A stretch of DNA of 32,843 bases. Source: Halobellus clavatus (GTDB lineage: Archaea; Halobacteriota; Halobacteria; Halobacteriales; Haloferacaceae). Of this stretch, positions 7,879 through 17,013 are shown in pieces. The notes beneath the pieces were generated by a model that did not search any database, was not told where the DNA came from, and worked only from the letters and a program-made list of their open reading frames with translations. Both the position numbers and the translations under genes were made by a program. The stretch lies in contig NZ_FNPB01000022.1 of assembly GCF_900107195.1 (NCBI RefSeq), positions 1 to 32,843 on the forward strand, given 5' to 3'. Position 1 is the first letter of the stretch. Each line of letters begins with the position of its first letter.

Positions 7879-8310
7879 ATGTCCCGGCCTGACGCCACCC
7901 CGCTCACGCCAGCCGAGAACGCGACCGGCCTCGACCCGATCGCAGCGTTGGGTACCCTCGACGACACGACCCGCGCGAATATCATCGGGACGATCGTCGG
8001 TCATCCGAAAGGGGCGCCCTCGAAGAAAGAACTCGAATACTACAATCCGAGCGTCGCAGCGTCGACACTCACCGACCACCTCATCCGGTTGGAGGAGGTG
8101 GGACTGATCGAGGTCGTCGAACGGGACCGCAAGGGGCTCGAACGGGGGCTTCCCTACCGATTCTTTCAGCTTACCGACGCCGCCCGCGAGCTGTTCGACC
8201 AAAACAACCTCTTCGAGCCCGGCGCATACCGAGAGCTGTTCGCCGAAGTCGAGAAAACAGACGAGATCAAAGCCGCCGAAGCCGTCGACCGTCCAGATGA
8301 ACGGAACTGA
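7879..8310 (+). CDS. Winged-helix transcriptional regulator
   Basis: A 143-residue DNA-binding protein. A winged helix occupies about residues 18-105: IAALGTLDDTTRANIIGTIVG, a recognition-helix segment PSVAASTLTDHLIRLEEVGLIEVV, and a wing ending in LPYRFFQLTDAARELF. The C-terminal 35 residues are helical and acidic. It resembles ArsR/PadR-type haloarchaeal regulators without cysteines, so no metal sensing is indicated. ATG 7879 is preferred over an in-frame ATG at 7798 because the latter would run through the inverted repeat at 7822-7847, the likely binding site of this protein. Target genes beyond itself and the divergent gene cannot be named. Confidence 0.8.
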   Translation: MSRPDATPLTPAENATGLDPIAALGTLDDTTRANIIGTIVGHPKGAPSKKELEYYNPSVAASTLTDHLIRLEEVGLIEVVERDRKGLERGLPYRFFQLTDAARELFDQNNLFEPGAYRELFAEVEKTDEIKAAEAVDRPDERN

Positions 8311-8633
8311 AATAGACCGCGGAGCGTGCGTTTTGCTGAACGGAGAGCTCGACATTCGAGATATTCTGGAAATGTAACCAGCGCAAAGCCCACAATGGAG
8401 ATCAGTCTCGATTTCGATTCAGAACAGATGAATCGTAACAGAAGGCACGCATCAATTCCATCCTCCGAGGCTGTGCGCTGCCCACTATTTCGGCATAGCA
8501 AAGCACAGTTCAACTCCGAATTAGAGACGGTGGGGAGGCTTAGAAACGACTGGTACAACAATCGAGAAAGAGAATGTCTGGAGAGGTGCTAAGAGATGGT
8601 TGACAAACGAATTTCCCTCACGTTTTCGGTAAG
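8311..8633. other. Intergenic stretch without a convincing gene
   Basis: No frame on either strand shows protein-like composition or a plausible start. I see no RNA gene here. The MITE-like element begins at its right edge. Confidence 0.4.
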
Positions 8634-8762
8634 GAGGCTCTGTTAAAACCCTCATCCTGTCTTGCGGTTTTGTCTGACAGAGAGTTTCAGCCGCTTTGCT
8701 CGTGAACAGTTCGGGGGGCACTTCTTTTGAATGTCATCGACGAAGGGTTTCAACAAGGCCCC
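8634..8762. mobile_element. MITE-like element / insertion-sequence remnant
   Basis: Imperfect terminal inverted repeats of 19 bases bound this 129-base unit: GAGGCTCTGTTAAAACCCT at 8634-8652 and its inverted partner AGGGTTTCAACAAGGCCCC at 8744-8762, matching at 15 of 19 positions. The interior has no complete gene. On the plus strand the frame FSRFAREQFGGHFF followed by a stop could be a fragment of a transposase tail. No clear target duplication is visible. It resembles an internally deleted IS or MITE. Confidence 0.5.
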
Positions 8763-8784
8763 CGCAGTTAGTCATTTGAGGATA

Positions 8785-9549
8785 TCACGTATCTACCCTC
8801 TTTTCGTGGGTCACAGAGTACTCATCAGCCATCGAAAGGATGCTGAAACCGAAGTACGAGTTCGCAATTTCCTGCAAGGCTAATATGTCGGAGTCGCCAG
8901 AAAGGACGGTGTTGACGCTGTTCTCCTTGATCACCTGTGTAGCATCAACGATGATCGATAAATCGGGTTCACAGGGGGTTTTCTCCGGGAATTCTTTCCA
9001 TTTCTGCTTGTCCTCATCAGCAACGTGATACTTGGAATCATAGACTTCAACTTGCTCCGCCAAGTTCTGTTTCATCACGTCTGAAGCGCGGAGGATCTTG
9101 TCGATCAGTTCCGAGGCGAACTCGTTGACGTACTGCCGGGTGATTGCTTTGTCAGCGAATTCTTTCTCAAACTCGCCGCGTATCTGGGGCTCTGCCTGTT
9201 CTCGTATCTCGAATTTGTTGATGAACTCTTGAACCACATTCTCCAGCGTCAATTCTTCATCCGACATTCTTCGGACCGTGCCACGATACTCTCGGTAGGG
9301 TTTTGACAAGCGCTTTCGTATCCTGCCAACCAGTCCTTGATCATGTGACCAATCAATGTCCAATTCACTAGGGTTGGCCGGTGGCTGGCGGAAGGGACGT
9401 GGACTACAACAGTATTCGTAGACGACGAGATCGCTCGCGTGGATCTCGTGCCCGTTATCGTACGATAGTCGAGCTTCTCGGAACCAGCGGTCGCTGTAAA
9501 ATGTTAATCCCAGCAGGACATTAGTATCTACGAAGAGTTCGCGTTTCAT
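8785..9549 (-). CDS. PIN-domain nuclease
   Basis: A 254-residue protein with a PIN fold, the metal-dependent ribonuclease fold of VapC-type toxins. Acidic residues fall where the active site is expected: Asp8 in LFVDTN, Glu45 in VVYEYCC, Asp196 in EPDLSIIVDA, and Asp219/Asp221 in LSGDSDIL. At 254 residues it is about twice the length of a VapC; residues 60-185 form a charged, helical insertion. It starts nine bases after the stop of the gene at 9559-10368, so the two form an operon divergent from the Argonaute pair. It could be the toxin of a toxin-antitoxin pair, or an accessory nuclease of the Argonaute locus. Which RNA or DNA it cuts is unknown. Confidence 0.78.
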   Translation of the reverse strand: MKRELFVDTNVLLGLTFYSDRWFREARLSYDNGHEIHASDLVVYEYCCSPRPFRQPPANPSELDIDWSHDQGLVGRIRKRLSKPYREYRGTVRRMSDEELTLENVVQEFINKFEIREQAEPQIRGEFEKEFADKAITRQYVNEFASELIDKILRASDVMKQNLAEQVEVYDSKYHVADEDKQKWKEFPEKTPCEPDLSIIVDATQVIKENSVNTVLSGDSDILALQEIANSYFGFSILSMADEYSVTHEKRVDT

Positions 9550-9558
9550 GAGTATCTC

Positions 9559-10368
9559 CTATAGGGATTCCAAAACAGGTTCGATTACGGCGTCTGTCGT
9601 AGCGGTGAGCTCGTCGTTACTTTCGTCGAAGCGGTCATCGAGTCCATCTCGTTCTAACCTTCGTAACAGACTTCGACGTTCTTTGAGTTCTGCTTCAAAC
9701 GATGTGATCCCGAGGGCTTGCAACACTTCGTCTTCCGTCATATTGTACCGGTGTTTCTGTGCCACGCTGAGTGTGAAAATACCCCAGAATACCGTATTCA
9801 CATCATGTAATCGGTCTACGTTCTGTAACCCCATGTCGAGTTCGCGGATCATCGAGAAGTACCATGTCGAAATGTCGGTTTCGTGTTGAGGGAACTCCGA
9901 AACAGGGAATGAGTCGTATACTCGCTCGATCTTGTCCTCAATTTCTTCGCGGATCGGCGTATTATCGAAGAAGGGGTTGTAGTTGTCCTGAAGCCTGCTG
10001 ATTTGTTTATCCAGTTCTCTCCAGTGACGGAATACTTCGTATGGGGCGTCCTTGTAGGTGAGATCGGTGATTTCCTTGAGAGACGAACTGTAGTACTTTT
10101 TAAGCACCATTTCGGCAACATTGTTCACCGTTTCTTCCTCATCAGAATCCAAGCTAGGGGAAGACGGTTCTGAAGTACTCGATGTGGGCTGTTGGGTCAA
10201 TACACCATACCTGTACCAAAAGTACGGGATTGAGAGATCTACTCCACGGTCTTGTGAGTGCTTATAGACCAGGTAAGAGAGTTTGTGAATGGCCTTGTCG
10301 GGTAAGTCCTCGTAGATGTGGTTCTCTTCCAGGAATTCCCTGATGAGACTCAATTGGCCATTTCTCAT
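9559..10368 (-). CDS. Possible Panacea/SocA-like partner of the PIN protein
   Basis: A 269-residue acidic, helical protein, first gene of a two-gene unit with the PIN nuclease. The N-terminal 60 residues (LPDKAIHKLSYLVYKHSQDRG, then LSIPYFWYRYGVLTQQ) recall the Panacea/SocA-type antitoxin domain, in which a KLxYLxxxxxxxxxG helix is followed by a xxWxYGP-like turn. A low-complexity Ser/Thr/Glu linker (about 62-80) leads into a long helical C-terminal part that I do not recognise. If the resemblance is right, this would be the antitoxin or regulator of the downstream PIN protein. The start is supported by an ATTAAATG element centred about 27 bases upstream. The function is an inference from weak similarity and gene order. 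Confidence 0.5.
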   Translation of the reverse strand: MRNGQLSLIREFLEENHIYEDLPDKAIHKLSYLVYKHSQDRGVDLSIPYFWYRYGVLTQQPTSSTSEPSSPSLDSDEEETVNNVAEMVLKKYYSSSLKEITDLTYKDAPYEVFRHWRELDKQISRLQDNYNPFFDNTPIREEIEDKIERVYDSFPVSEFPQHETDISTWYFSMIRELDMGLQNVDRLHDVNTVFWGIFTLSVAQKHRYNMTEDEVLQALGITSFEAELKERRSLLRRLERDGLDDRFDESNDELTATTDAVIEPVLESL

Positions 10369-10391
10369 AAAAGAGCCTTCTAACTACCCAC

Positions 10392-10399
10392 ATTTAATG
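10392..10399 (-). promoter_or_regulatory. TATA element for antitoxin-like/PIN unit
   Basis: On the minus strand CATTAAAT is centred about 27 bases before the ATG at 10368. This is the spacing for a leaderless transcript. Confidence 0.45.
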
Positions 10400-10434
10400 G
10401 TATGGGGAAACCCGCATGGTAGGTGACCTGCAAG

Positions 10435-10442
10435 TTTTAAGA
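10435..10442 (+). promoter_or_regulatory. TATA element for nuclease-APAZ/Argonaute operon
   Basis: TTTTAAGA lies with its centre about 27 bases upstream of GTG 10466. It supports both the promoter and the choice of a GTG start on a leaderless transcript. Confidence 0.45.
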
Positions 10443-10465
10443 CTTAACACTGGTTCTACTGGCTT

Positions 10466-11872
10466 GTGCCGGTTCGTCAAGGAAACAGACGGGAGACCTC
10501 ATCTCAGAAGGGAAGTGACTACAGCGACGCCGTTATTGAGTTTCAGAACCACCGCGGGTACTTCCTTGACACACGAGCCGAAGATTCAGGCGAAGCCGAA
10601 GATTTAGTGTTCATCCCCAAAGCAGGCAATCGGTCTAAAGTGGTGGCAGAGGTGAAGTACCGCTCGTCGGAAAAGAGCGGGCTAAGCCCAAACGATTACG
10701 TTGAGGAGTTCGCCAAACGGTTCTATCAATGGTCGGAAGGCGCGTACCGTGGGTACGAATTTAATCTATTCGCATCAAAATCAGCGAACGAGCAGCTGTG
10801 GCTGGACTTATTTAAGCGCTTGAAGGACGACGCAGTGAAGTCGTTTTTCGAGAAGATGAAGGAGGAGTCTGAAGGGGCGTACCAGTCATTTCTGGATAAG
10901 CACGATTCCAGTCGGTTCAAACGATTCTTGGAGAACTCTTACATCTGGATCGACTACGAAATCGGCGATTTTGAGAGAATCATTAGCCGGAACGAAGAGA
11001 CTGGTGAGTACAGATACGACCCATACGCGATCAACTACGCGCCGGTTCGTGAATCGGGGATTCATAAATCGAACCTGCTCCAAGTCGTTGAATTGCCGCC
11101 TGAACTCTACAGAGTGCCTGCAGCGGATGGAGTAACTACGAAGAAATTCTACTCACACGACCCGCACGATGTTCTACCCATTCATTACCATAACAACGAG
11201 ATCTACAGCCTCGTGCATCCGGACGAGTTTGATGAAGAAACAAGCAATATGTGCTCTGAGGGCTCGTTCGAGGCGACATCACTCAGAGAATTTGCGGTGA
11301 GAAACCCTTCAGAGACAGAGGTCAACATTTCGAAGGTATTGGTTCGAGGTATCGTGACAACTATCGCTAATCGAATAGGTGCCGAGGTAAACCGGGAAAG
11401 ACGCGACACTCGCGTGTACATGAGACACGAAGATGAAGACCTCAAAGTCAATGGAAAGTGGGTGACGCAACAGCTTGATACAGGGGAGGTTCGGCACCGT
11501 TCAGTCACCGTCTTTGTGAAATTCTTCACTGAGCACTACTATCTCGGCCTCTACCCGACAACGGAATTCACCAAAGATGGTCAAGAGTTAGTTTCTGGAC
11601 ACCGCAAGAAGTACCTCTCAGATCGGTTCAACCCGGGGAATTTCCCACAGAACAATCGAAAGAGCAGCACCGTCGAAATCTGGTTATCAGAGCTGGCCTT
11701 GGAACAATCTCTAACCCGATTCAAACTGCCGAGCAACCTCCAGACAGTACAAATCCAGCGGGTTGAGGATCTCATTCTAGAGGGCGTTCGACCGCCGGAA
11801 TCAGGTGATGAGCGAAATCAACTCGTTGAAAATCAGTTGAAGGGGGCAATCAATCCGGAGGATACAGAATGA
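10466..11872 (+). CDS. PD-(D/E)XK nuclease-APAZ protein (DREN-APAZ, SPARDA-like)
   Basis: A 468-residue effector partner of the short Argonaute. The N-terminal 100 residues carry a PD-(D/E)XK nuclease signature (Asp46 in EAEDLVFIP, then Glu62-x-Lys64 in VVAEVKYRS). The rest corresponds to the APAZ region, which resembles the N and linker domains of long Argonautes; its end EIWLSELALEQSLTRFKLPS matches that fold. In SPARDA systems such a heterodimer, guided by RNA to invading DNA, unleashes indiscriminate DNA and RNA cleavage and stops the infected cell. The stop overlaps the Argonaute ATG by four bases (ATGA), so the two are translationally coupled. No ATG exists at the front: the frame opens after a stop at 10445, and GTG 10466 is the best start. 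Function is inferred from domain order. Confidence 0.82.
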   Translation: MPVRQGNRRETSSQKGSDYSDAVIEFQNHRGYFLDTRAEDSGEAEDLVFIPKAGNRSKVVAEVKYRSSEKSGLSPNDYVEEFAKRFYQWSEGAYRGYEFNLFASKSANEQLWLDLFKRLKDDAVKSFFEKMKEESEGAYQSFLDKHDSSRFKRFLENSYIWIDYEIGDFERIISRNEETGEYRYDPYAINYAPVRESGIHKSNLLQVVELPPELYRVPAADGVTTKKFYSHDPHDVLPIHYHNNEIYSLVHPDEFDEETSNMCSEGSFEATSLREFAVRNPSETEVNISKVLVRGIVTTIANRIGAEVNRERRDTRVYMRHEDEDLKVNGKWVTQQLDTGEVRHRSVTVFVKFFTEHYYLGLYPTTEFTKDGQELVSGHRKKYLSDRFNPGNFPQNNRKSSTVEIWLSELALEQSLTRFKLPSNLQTVQIQRVEDLILEGVRPPESGDERNQLVENQLKGAINPEDTE

Positions 11873-13290
11873 CAGAGCAAGGTACCTTTGAGATCACTCG
11901 TCTGGAGGAGCCAGAGATCCATTTCAACGGAGGCTCGGACGTTTCTCCGAAGCGTGGGTTGATGGAATACGGACCTCGATTAAAGAATAACGAACATCAA
12001 GCAATCAACGTAGCTGCCATCGGTGATGCCGAATCTATTCGATTGCTTGACGACCTATTCCTTGATTGGAGCACTGTCATTCACCCCGATTTAGACGACG
12101 ATAAGATCCGTCCTTGGCGTATCCCATTTCCTGGGTTGAATTCTCGATCCAACCTGAACACATCAATCGCCTTTCCTGAGCGGTGGCGTTACCGTATTCT
12201 GAAGGGCGAGATCCGGTCGGTGCAGGCACATAATACGAAGGAAGGGAAGTTCCAAGAGTTCCTGAGTTTAGTTCGAGAGGAGATCGATTGGTTATCGGAT
12301 GATGACCCGACACCCGACGTCATCGTTGTGTGCATTCCAGACGGAATCATGGAGGAATTACGAGACGGCAAACACGGTGACGTGATTGTTGGTGGGAAAA
12401 ACCTCCATAGCCAAATCAAGATCGCCGGGATGGAGAATAGCATCCCGACACAACTGATCAAGCCAGAGACGTTGAATACAACGTCTCCGCAGGACAGAGC
12501 GACGAAAGCATGGAATCTCAGTCTCGGATTGCTCTACAAGGCGCAACGAGGGCACCCGTGGAAAACTAAGAAGATGGACCACGGTACCTGCTATGCTGGG
12601 CTCTCGTTTTACCGTGACAAGGATGGAGATGGGAACGTTGTTCGTGCGGCATTAGCGCACGTGTTCGCCAGGAAAGATTATAACATCATCCAGAGCGAGC
12701 CATTGAAAGACATCTCAGAGGACGAAAACGGGCAACCACACGTCTCGAAAAAGGGAGCTGAGAACATCGCTGAACAGATTGTCAACTACTACAAAAAACG
12801 GAACCGCGGCTCGGTTCCTGAGCGGATAGTCATTCACAAGTCCTCTCCGTTTTGGGACGAGGAACGCGAAGGCGTCCAGGCCGGTGCGGAAGAGGTCAGA
12901 TTGCACGATTATGTTCACATCAGAACCCGTGGGACGGGAGTGAGATTATTCCCGGACGGTGACTTCCCGCCACTTCGAGGAACGTTGCTTTCCGTTCCTG
13001 ACGACGACGTCCACTACCTCTACACCACGGGGTATGTCCCAGAGGTGGCGACCTATGAAGGGAGTAACATTCCTGAACCGATTGAAATCAGACCAGATAT
13101 CCAAACCGAGAGCGACTATAAAACACTCTGCGAAGAAATCCTCTTCCTGACGAAGTTAGATTGGAATACATCCGATTTCGCCGTCAAGGAACCGATCACT
13201 CTCAAGGTTCCGCGGAAAGTTAGCAACGTAATCTCTGAACAAGGGATTGACCCTGTTGAAGCCGACAAGCAATATTACTACTATATGTAA
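11869..13290 (+). CDS. Short prokaryotic Argonaute (MID-PIWI), catalytically inactive
   Basis: At 473 residues this is a short pAgo: MID and PIWI domains only, no N or PAZ. The MID guide-5'-end pocket is visible as NLHSQIKIAGMENSIPTQLIK (about 178-198). The PIWI domain begins at CYAGLSFYRD (241-250) and includes RIVIHKSSPFWDEE (about 323) and the conserved C-terminal TKLDWNTSDF and PITLKVP segments, ending in aromatic residues. The first catalytic Asp of the DEDX tetrad is replaced in AGLS (Ser246 region), so it should bind guide and target without slicing, as in SPARTA and SPARDA. Cutting is left to the coupled nuclease-APAZ protein. It converges on the TBP gene, with 33 bases between the stops. 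Confidence 0.9.
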   Translation: MTEQGTFEITRLEEPEIHFNGGSDVSPKRGLMEYGPRLKNNEHQAINVAAIGDAESIRLLDDLFLDWSTVIHPDLDDDKIRPWRIPFPGLNSRSNLNTSIAFPERWRYRILKGEIRSVQAHNTKEGKFQEFLSLVREEIDWLSDDDPTPDVIVVCIPDGIMEELRDGKHGDVIVGGKNLHSQIKIAGMENSIPTQLIKPETLNTTSPQDRATKAWNLSLGLLYKAQRGHPWKTKKMDHGTCYAGLSFYRDKDGDGNVVRAALAHVFARKDYNIIQSEPLKDISEDENGQPHVSKKGAENIAEQIVNYYKKRNRGSVPERIVIHKSSPFWDEEREGVQAGAEEVRLHDYVHIRTRGTGVRLFPDGDFPPLRGTLLSVPDDDVHYLYTTGYVPEVATYEGSNIPEPIEIRPDIQTESDYKTLCEEILFLTKLDWNTSDFAVKEPITLKVPRKVSNVISEQGIDPVEADKQYYYYM

Positions 13291-13323
13291 ATTCGTCAAA
13301 CAATAACAGAATCAATATAGACG

Positions 13324-13872
13324 TTACTGTTCGTGATAGATGGTCACCTGCTTCTGGAGATGTTCGAACACATCTTCAGCGATACCAACGTCAGAGGCAC
13401 CTGTGACAACTACCTTTCCGTTAGCAAATACCAAAAGGACAGCTGGGTAATCAGCAGGCCGATAGATGAGACCCGGGAATTGTTCAGGCTCATATTCGAC
13501 CGATTCCAGACCTAACGCGATAGAGAGCGTATTCAAATCTACCGGATTATCCAGCTGGGCCGTACAGACCACGTTCTGTACCGTGAATCCTGTTTCAGTC
13601 TCTGCATCTACGATGTCCAACTCGGACAGTGTTGTGAGGAACGCGTCGTTCGTTTCGTACAACTGTTCGAACGTAGAGCACCCACTGATGATGTATTTCC
13701 CACTCCGATAAACCGTGATGAGCGGACCACCCTCAACAAGCCGAAGATAGAGACCATGGTAGTTCGAAGGGTCGTATTCGGTGTATGGCAGATCCAAATC
13801 GGACTCGACCTCGGCGACGTCGAGTTCCACACCCAAATCTCCCGACCCGACAGCGTTCGCAACAGATATCAT
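13324..13872 (-). CDS. TATA-binding protein paralog 2 (cassette B)
   Basis: A 182-residue divergent TBP with the two-repeat saddle: repeat 1 about residues 1-90, repeat 2 about 95-180. Repeat 2 keeps the canonical EQFPGLIYR and LLVFANGK segments with both DNA-intercalating phenylalanines. In repeat 1 the matching places read SNYHGLYLR and ITVYRSGK, so both phenylalanines are tyrosine. TBP nucleates transcription with TFB; haloarchaea often carry extra TBPs. The ATG overlaps the helicase stop (ATGA), so this paralog was translated as the last gene of the methyltransferase-helicase-TBP cassette. It may act as a dedicated promoter or DNA-recognition factor. The loss in one lobe means normal DNA bending is doubtful. 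Confidence 0.88.
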   Translation of the reverse strand: MISVANAVGSGDLGVELDVAEVESDLDLPYTEYDPSNYHGLYLRLVEGGPLITVYRSGKYIISGCSTFEQLYETNDAFLTTLSELDIVDAETETGFTVQNVVCTAQLDNPVDLNTLSIALGLESVEYEPEQFPGLIYRPADYPAVLLVFANGKVVVTGASDVGIAEDVFEHLQKQVTIYHEQ

Positions 13873-16838
13873 TCGTCCTTTGCCTCTGTAGGAGAGACGA
13901 CGTACGCCGCTGTTACTAATTCCGGTTCTTGGGGAGTAACGTGCTTCTCTTCCTCAAGCCTGGATAGCTCCTCTTCACGTTCTCGTCGTAGACTCTCGAG
14001 CTTCTGCTTCGCGTTCCCAATCGGCGCGGACATATCCGCACCCTGCTCAGCCCGCTGTTGGTACTGCTCTAACCGCTCCTCCCACTCTTCGATTTGCTCT
14101 TCGAAGTATCGCTCAGCGTGCTCACGTTTGATTTCGATCTCCCGTTCTCGTTCGGTTCGGGCCTCTTCAGCAAACGACTCAACGTGCGTCCACGCCTCCA
14201 TCTCTGCGGCCTCGTAGAGGTCCTCAGCCATACTCGAGAGCCGATCAACCTCGTGCGACAACGAGACGTCACTGGGAGCGACCGTCTTCGAGAGTTGAGG
14301 AACATCCGTCGTTACACTGCCATCCGGGCCAGCGTAGAGGCGAACGAACTTCTCAGTCACCACGTCGCCGGCACCGGAGACGTAGCCAAGTCGGTAATTG
14401 AACAGGATTCCAGGCGTTCGAGACGCCGTCGCAGCGACCTTCGTCGCAATTTCACCCTGGATCCGGTCGCTGTCCAAGCAGAATTCGATGAGCGACTCGA
14501 CGAGAGGATGGTCAAGCGAGATGAACTCAACATCATCCGCCTCCATCGCGATATCCTTGGTGAACGTGGCGCGTGGGTACTGTCGTGCCACCTGATTTCC
14601 ACTCAGGACCTCAGGGACATCCAACTGGAACACGTCCCCTTCCATCCTGGCCGGCCCCGGTCGAACGCCCTTGATAGAGCCGCCGAATTCGTCGAAGAAC
14701 ACTCGCACGAGCGTCTCGATATCGTCCTCGGACACCTCGCCGTGTTGACTGCGTTCGATCACGTCGAGAATCTCATCGTCTTCGCCGGAGAGGTCGAAGC
14801 GGTCGCGAATCAGGAACTCGTTTTCGACGGTCTGAATCGCTTCGCGTTTCTCCTCGATGGTCGCCTCGATATCGGCGACGACACGTTCAGTCGGCTCCCC
14901 TTCAGCGATAGCCGCCATTATCGTCTCGTCCAAGTCGACGTCCTCGAGGACGCGACCGAGGACATCAGAGCGCATCCCGAGGTCCGACTCGATCTGGTTC
15001 GTCTTCTCGATGAGCAGGTTGAGGATCTCGCTCTCGCGGGTATCGGCGAAGAAGAGATTCCGAATCTCGACCGTGTGCTCCTGGCCGTAGCGGTGGAGCC
15101 GCCCCATCCGCTGGTCGATCCTGATGGGATTCCACGGGAGGTCGTAGTTCACCATAATGTGGGCGAACTGGAGGTTGAGCCCCTCCTGGGCGGCGTCGGT
15201 CGCGAGCATCAGGTTGGCTTCCTCCTCGAATTTGCTCATCTCTTCCCGTCGACGGGACTGCTCGAGGTCGCCGTACACCTGGGCGACGTCGTGGTCAGCG
15301 AAGACCTCGTCACGTAGATACTCCAGCGTGTCCGTGTATTCGGTGAAGATCAGGATTTTCTCGTCGGGGTCCTCTGAGAGAATGCGGTCGACGAACTGCC
15401 GGAGCAATCGGGCTTTCGAGTCCGTCTCGATGTTCTTGGCCTGCTGCCAGAGCTGTTTCACGCGGTCCAGCTCCTGCTGGACTTGCGACTGATTGAGCGT
15501 AATCGTGACCGTCTCAAGCGCCTCCTCGACCCGAGCGCGTTCTGCGTCGGTCAGCGTTTCGGGTTCGGTGCTATACCGCGGAATGAGGTCCTGAACCTCG
15601 TCGGAGAGATCTTCGGCAACGGCGTCGTTCTGAATCGCCCGCATCCGGTTTTCGAGGGACTTCCGGATCGCGTAGATACTCGAAACCAGCCGCTTCTGGT
15701 AGATGACCATCGTGAACCCCGCCGCTTGGTTCTCCTCCTCCTGGGCGAGGTTGTAGTACTCGCGGATGTACTCGGTAACGTCGTCGTACAGTTTCCGCTC
15801 CTCGCGAGTCATCTCGACCGGGAGTGCCTCGATGTTCTTCTCGGGAAACATTCGGGTCCCGTCGGTCTCGTACATATCATCCTTCAGCCGGCGGATCATC
15901 AGGTCCTCAAGCGCCTCGGGGCTGATCTGCGACTCGTGGCTGAAGCGATACGGGTCGAGCAGGCTCACGAGGAAGTAGAACTGGTCTGATTTCCCCTTGT
16001 GCGGGGTCCCGGTGAGCAGCAGCAGTGCATCAGAGTTGTCGGCGACGGCCGCACCGACCTGATACCGCTGTGTCCGCTCGATTGAGTCGTCGCTCGACCG
16101 CCGAGCCGTGAGGTGATGAGCCTCGTCGAAGACCGCGACATCCCACTCCTCGTCGAGATTCTGGAGGGCATCGAGGACAGAGACGCGGTCTGACTCAGGG
16201 TCGTCGGTGGTCTGCTTCGCGAAGTCGACGGAGGTGATGATGAGGTCCTCCTGTTTCCAGACGTTCTGGTTGGGGTGGGACTTCCGGTGTGTACGAACCG
16301 TCTCCCGGTCGTAGATGACGAAGTTGCGGTCGAACTTCTCGCGCATCTCCTCCTGCCACTGGACAGTCAGCGGCGCCGGCGCGACGATGAGCACCCGGTT
16401 GGCCCGGTCGCGTGCGATGAGCTCCTCAATGACGATGCCGGCTTCGATGGTCTTCCCGAGGCCGACCTCGTCGCCGATGAGGTAGCGGTGGTCGTAGGAG
16501 TTGAGGATCTCGTAGGCGGCCTGTACCTGGTACGGTTCGATCTCGATGCGGTTGCTGGTCAGCGAGAGGAATCGATCGTACTTGTAGGCGAGATCCAGCC
16601 GGATCGCCCGCTCTCAAAGGTCGTAGTGGAGTGGGGCGTCGGACTGGCCTGCTGCGAGGCGATCGACGAGCGAGTCGAGTTTCTCGATGTGAGGGAGGCC
16701 GCTGGGGAGTTTGCGGAGCTGGCCCTCCGAGGTGTAGACGTGGAGGAGATGCCCACCGTTGGGCCGTTGCTCGATTTTCGTGATTTCTCCACGCCCGCCG
16801 GCGAACTTGACGTAGTCGCCAATCTCGAAGTTATTCAT
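13869..16838 (-). pseudogene. SNF2/HepA-like helicase interrupted by an in-frame TGA
   Basis: The full frame would be 989 codons, a DrmD-like SNF2-family ATPase. It starts MNNFEIGDYVKFAGGRGEITK. Codon 75 is TGA (16614-16616 on the plus strand reads TCA), and the same frame continues without any shift (ERAIRLDLAYKYDRFLSLTS). All helicase landmarks lie after the stop: Walker A GDEVGLGKT (codons 122-130), DEAH (near 238), LLTGTPHKG, FTEYTDTLEYL, and motif VI DQRMGRLHRYGQ. A long acidic coiled C-terminus follows. A CGA-to-TGA transition would explain the break. The first possible restart at 16394 (GTG) lacks Walker A, so helicase function is probably lost unless the stop is read through or is an assembly error. 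It overlaps TBP2 by ATGA. Confidence 0.88.
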
Positions 16839-16986
16839 AGTAAACTACCGATTCGACGGTTCCCCCATCAGCCAAGCCGTAGAGGGTGTGCTTCTTAACC
16901 AGAAATTCATCGAGATAATCGAGGTACTCATTGATGGTACGGGTGAATATATTCTTGTGACGATTGTCGATAAACGGGGATACATT
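16831..16986 (-). pseudogene. C-terminal remnant of a second methyltransferase
   Basis: This 51-codon open stretch has no start. It ends with YLDYLDEFLVKKHTLYGLAD and a few more residues, stopping at a TAA that overlaps the helicase ATG (ATGAATAA). Its end resembles the tail of the intact methyltransferase, which finishes EIVYDLYGLTDEEIEVVESE before its own overlap with a helicase start. The shared LYGL(T/A)D, similar distance to the stop and identical gene order make it a relic of a second methyltransferase that preceded the present helicase. A TAG closes the frame upstream at 16987-16989. Confidence 0.6.
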
Positions 16987-17013
16987 CTACAGTATGATGA
17001 AAGAAGAGTCATT

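Noticed and set aside
14094-15317. 407-codon frame opposite the helicase
   Set aside because: An antisense shadow. The helicase strand has all catalytic motifs and this one has none.
16614-16616. TGA as a recoded (selenocysteine) codon
   Set aside because: No selenocysteine system is known in haloarchaea and no downstream insertion element is seen. A CGA-to-TGA mutation is simpler.
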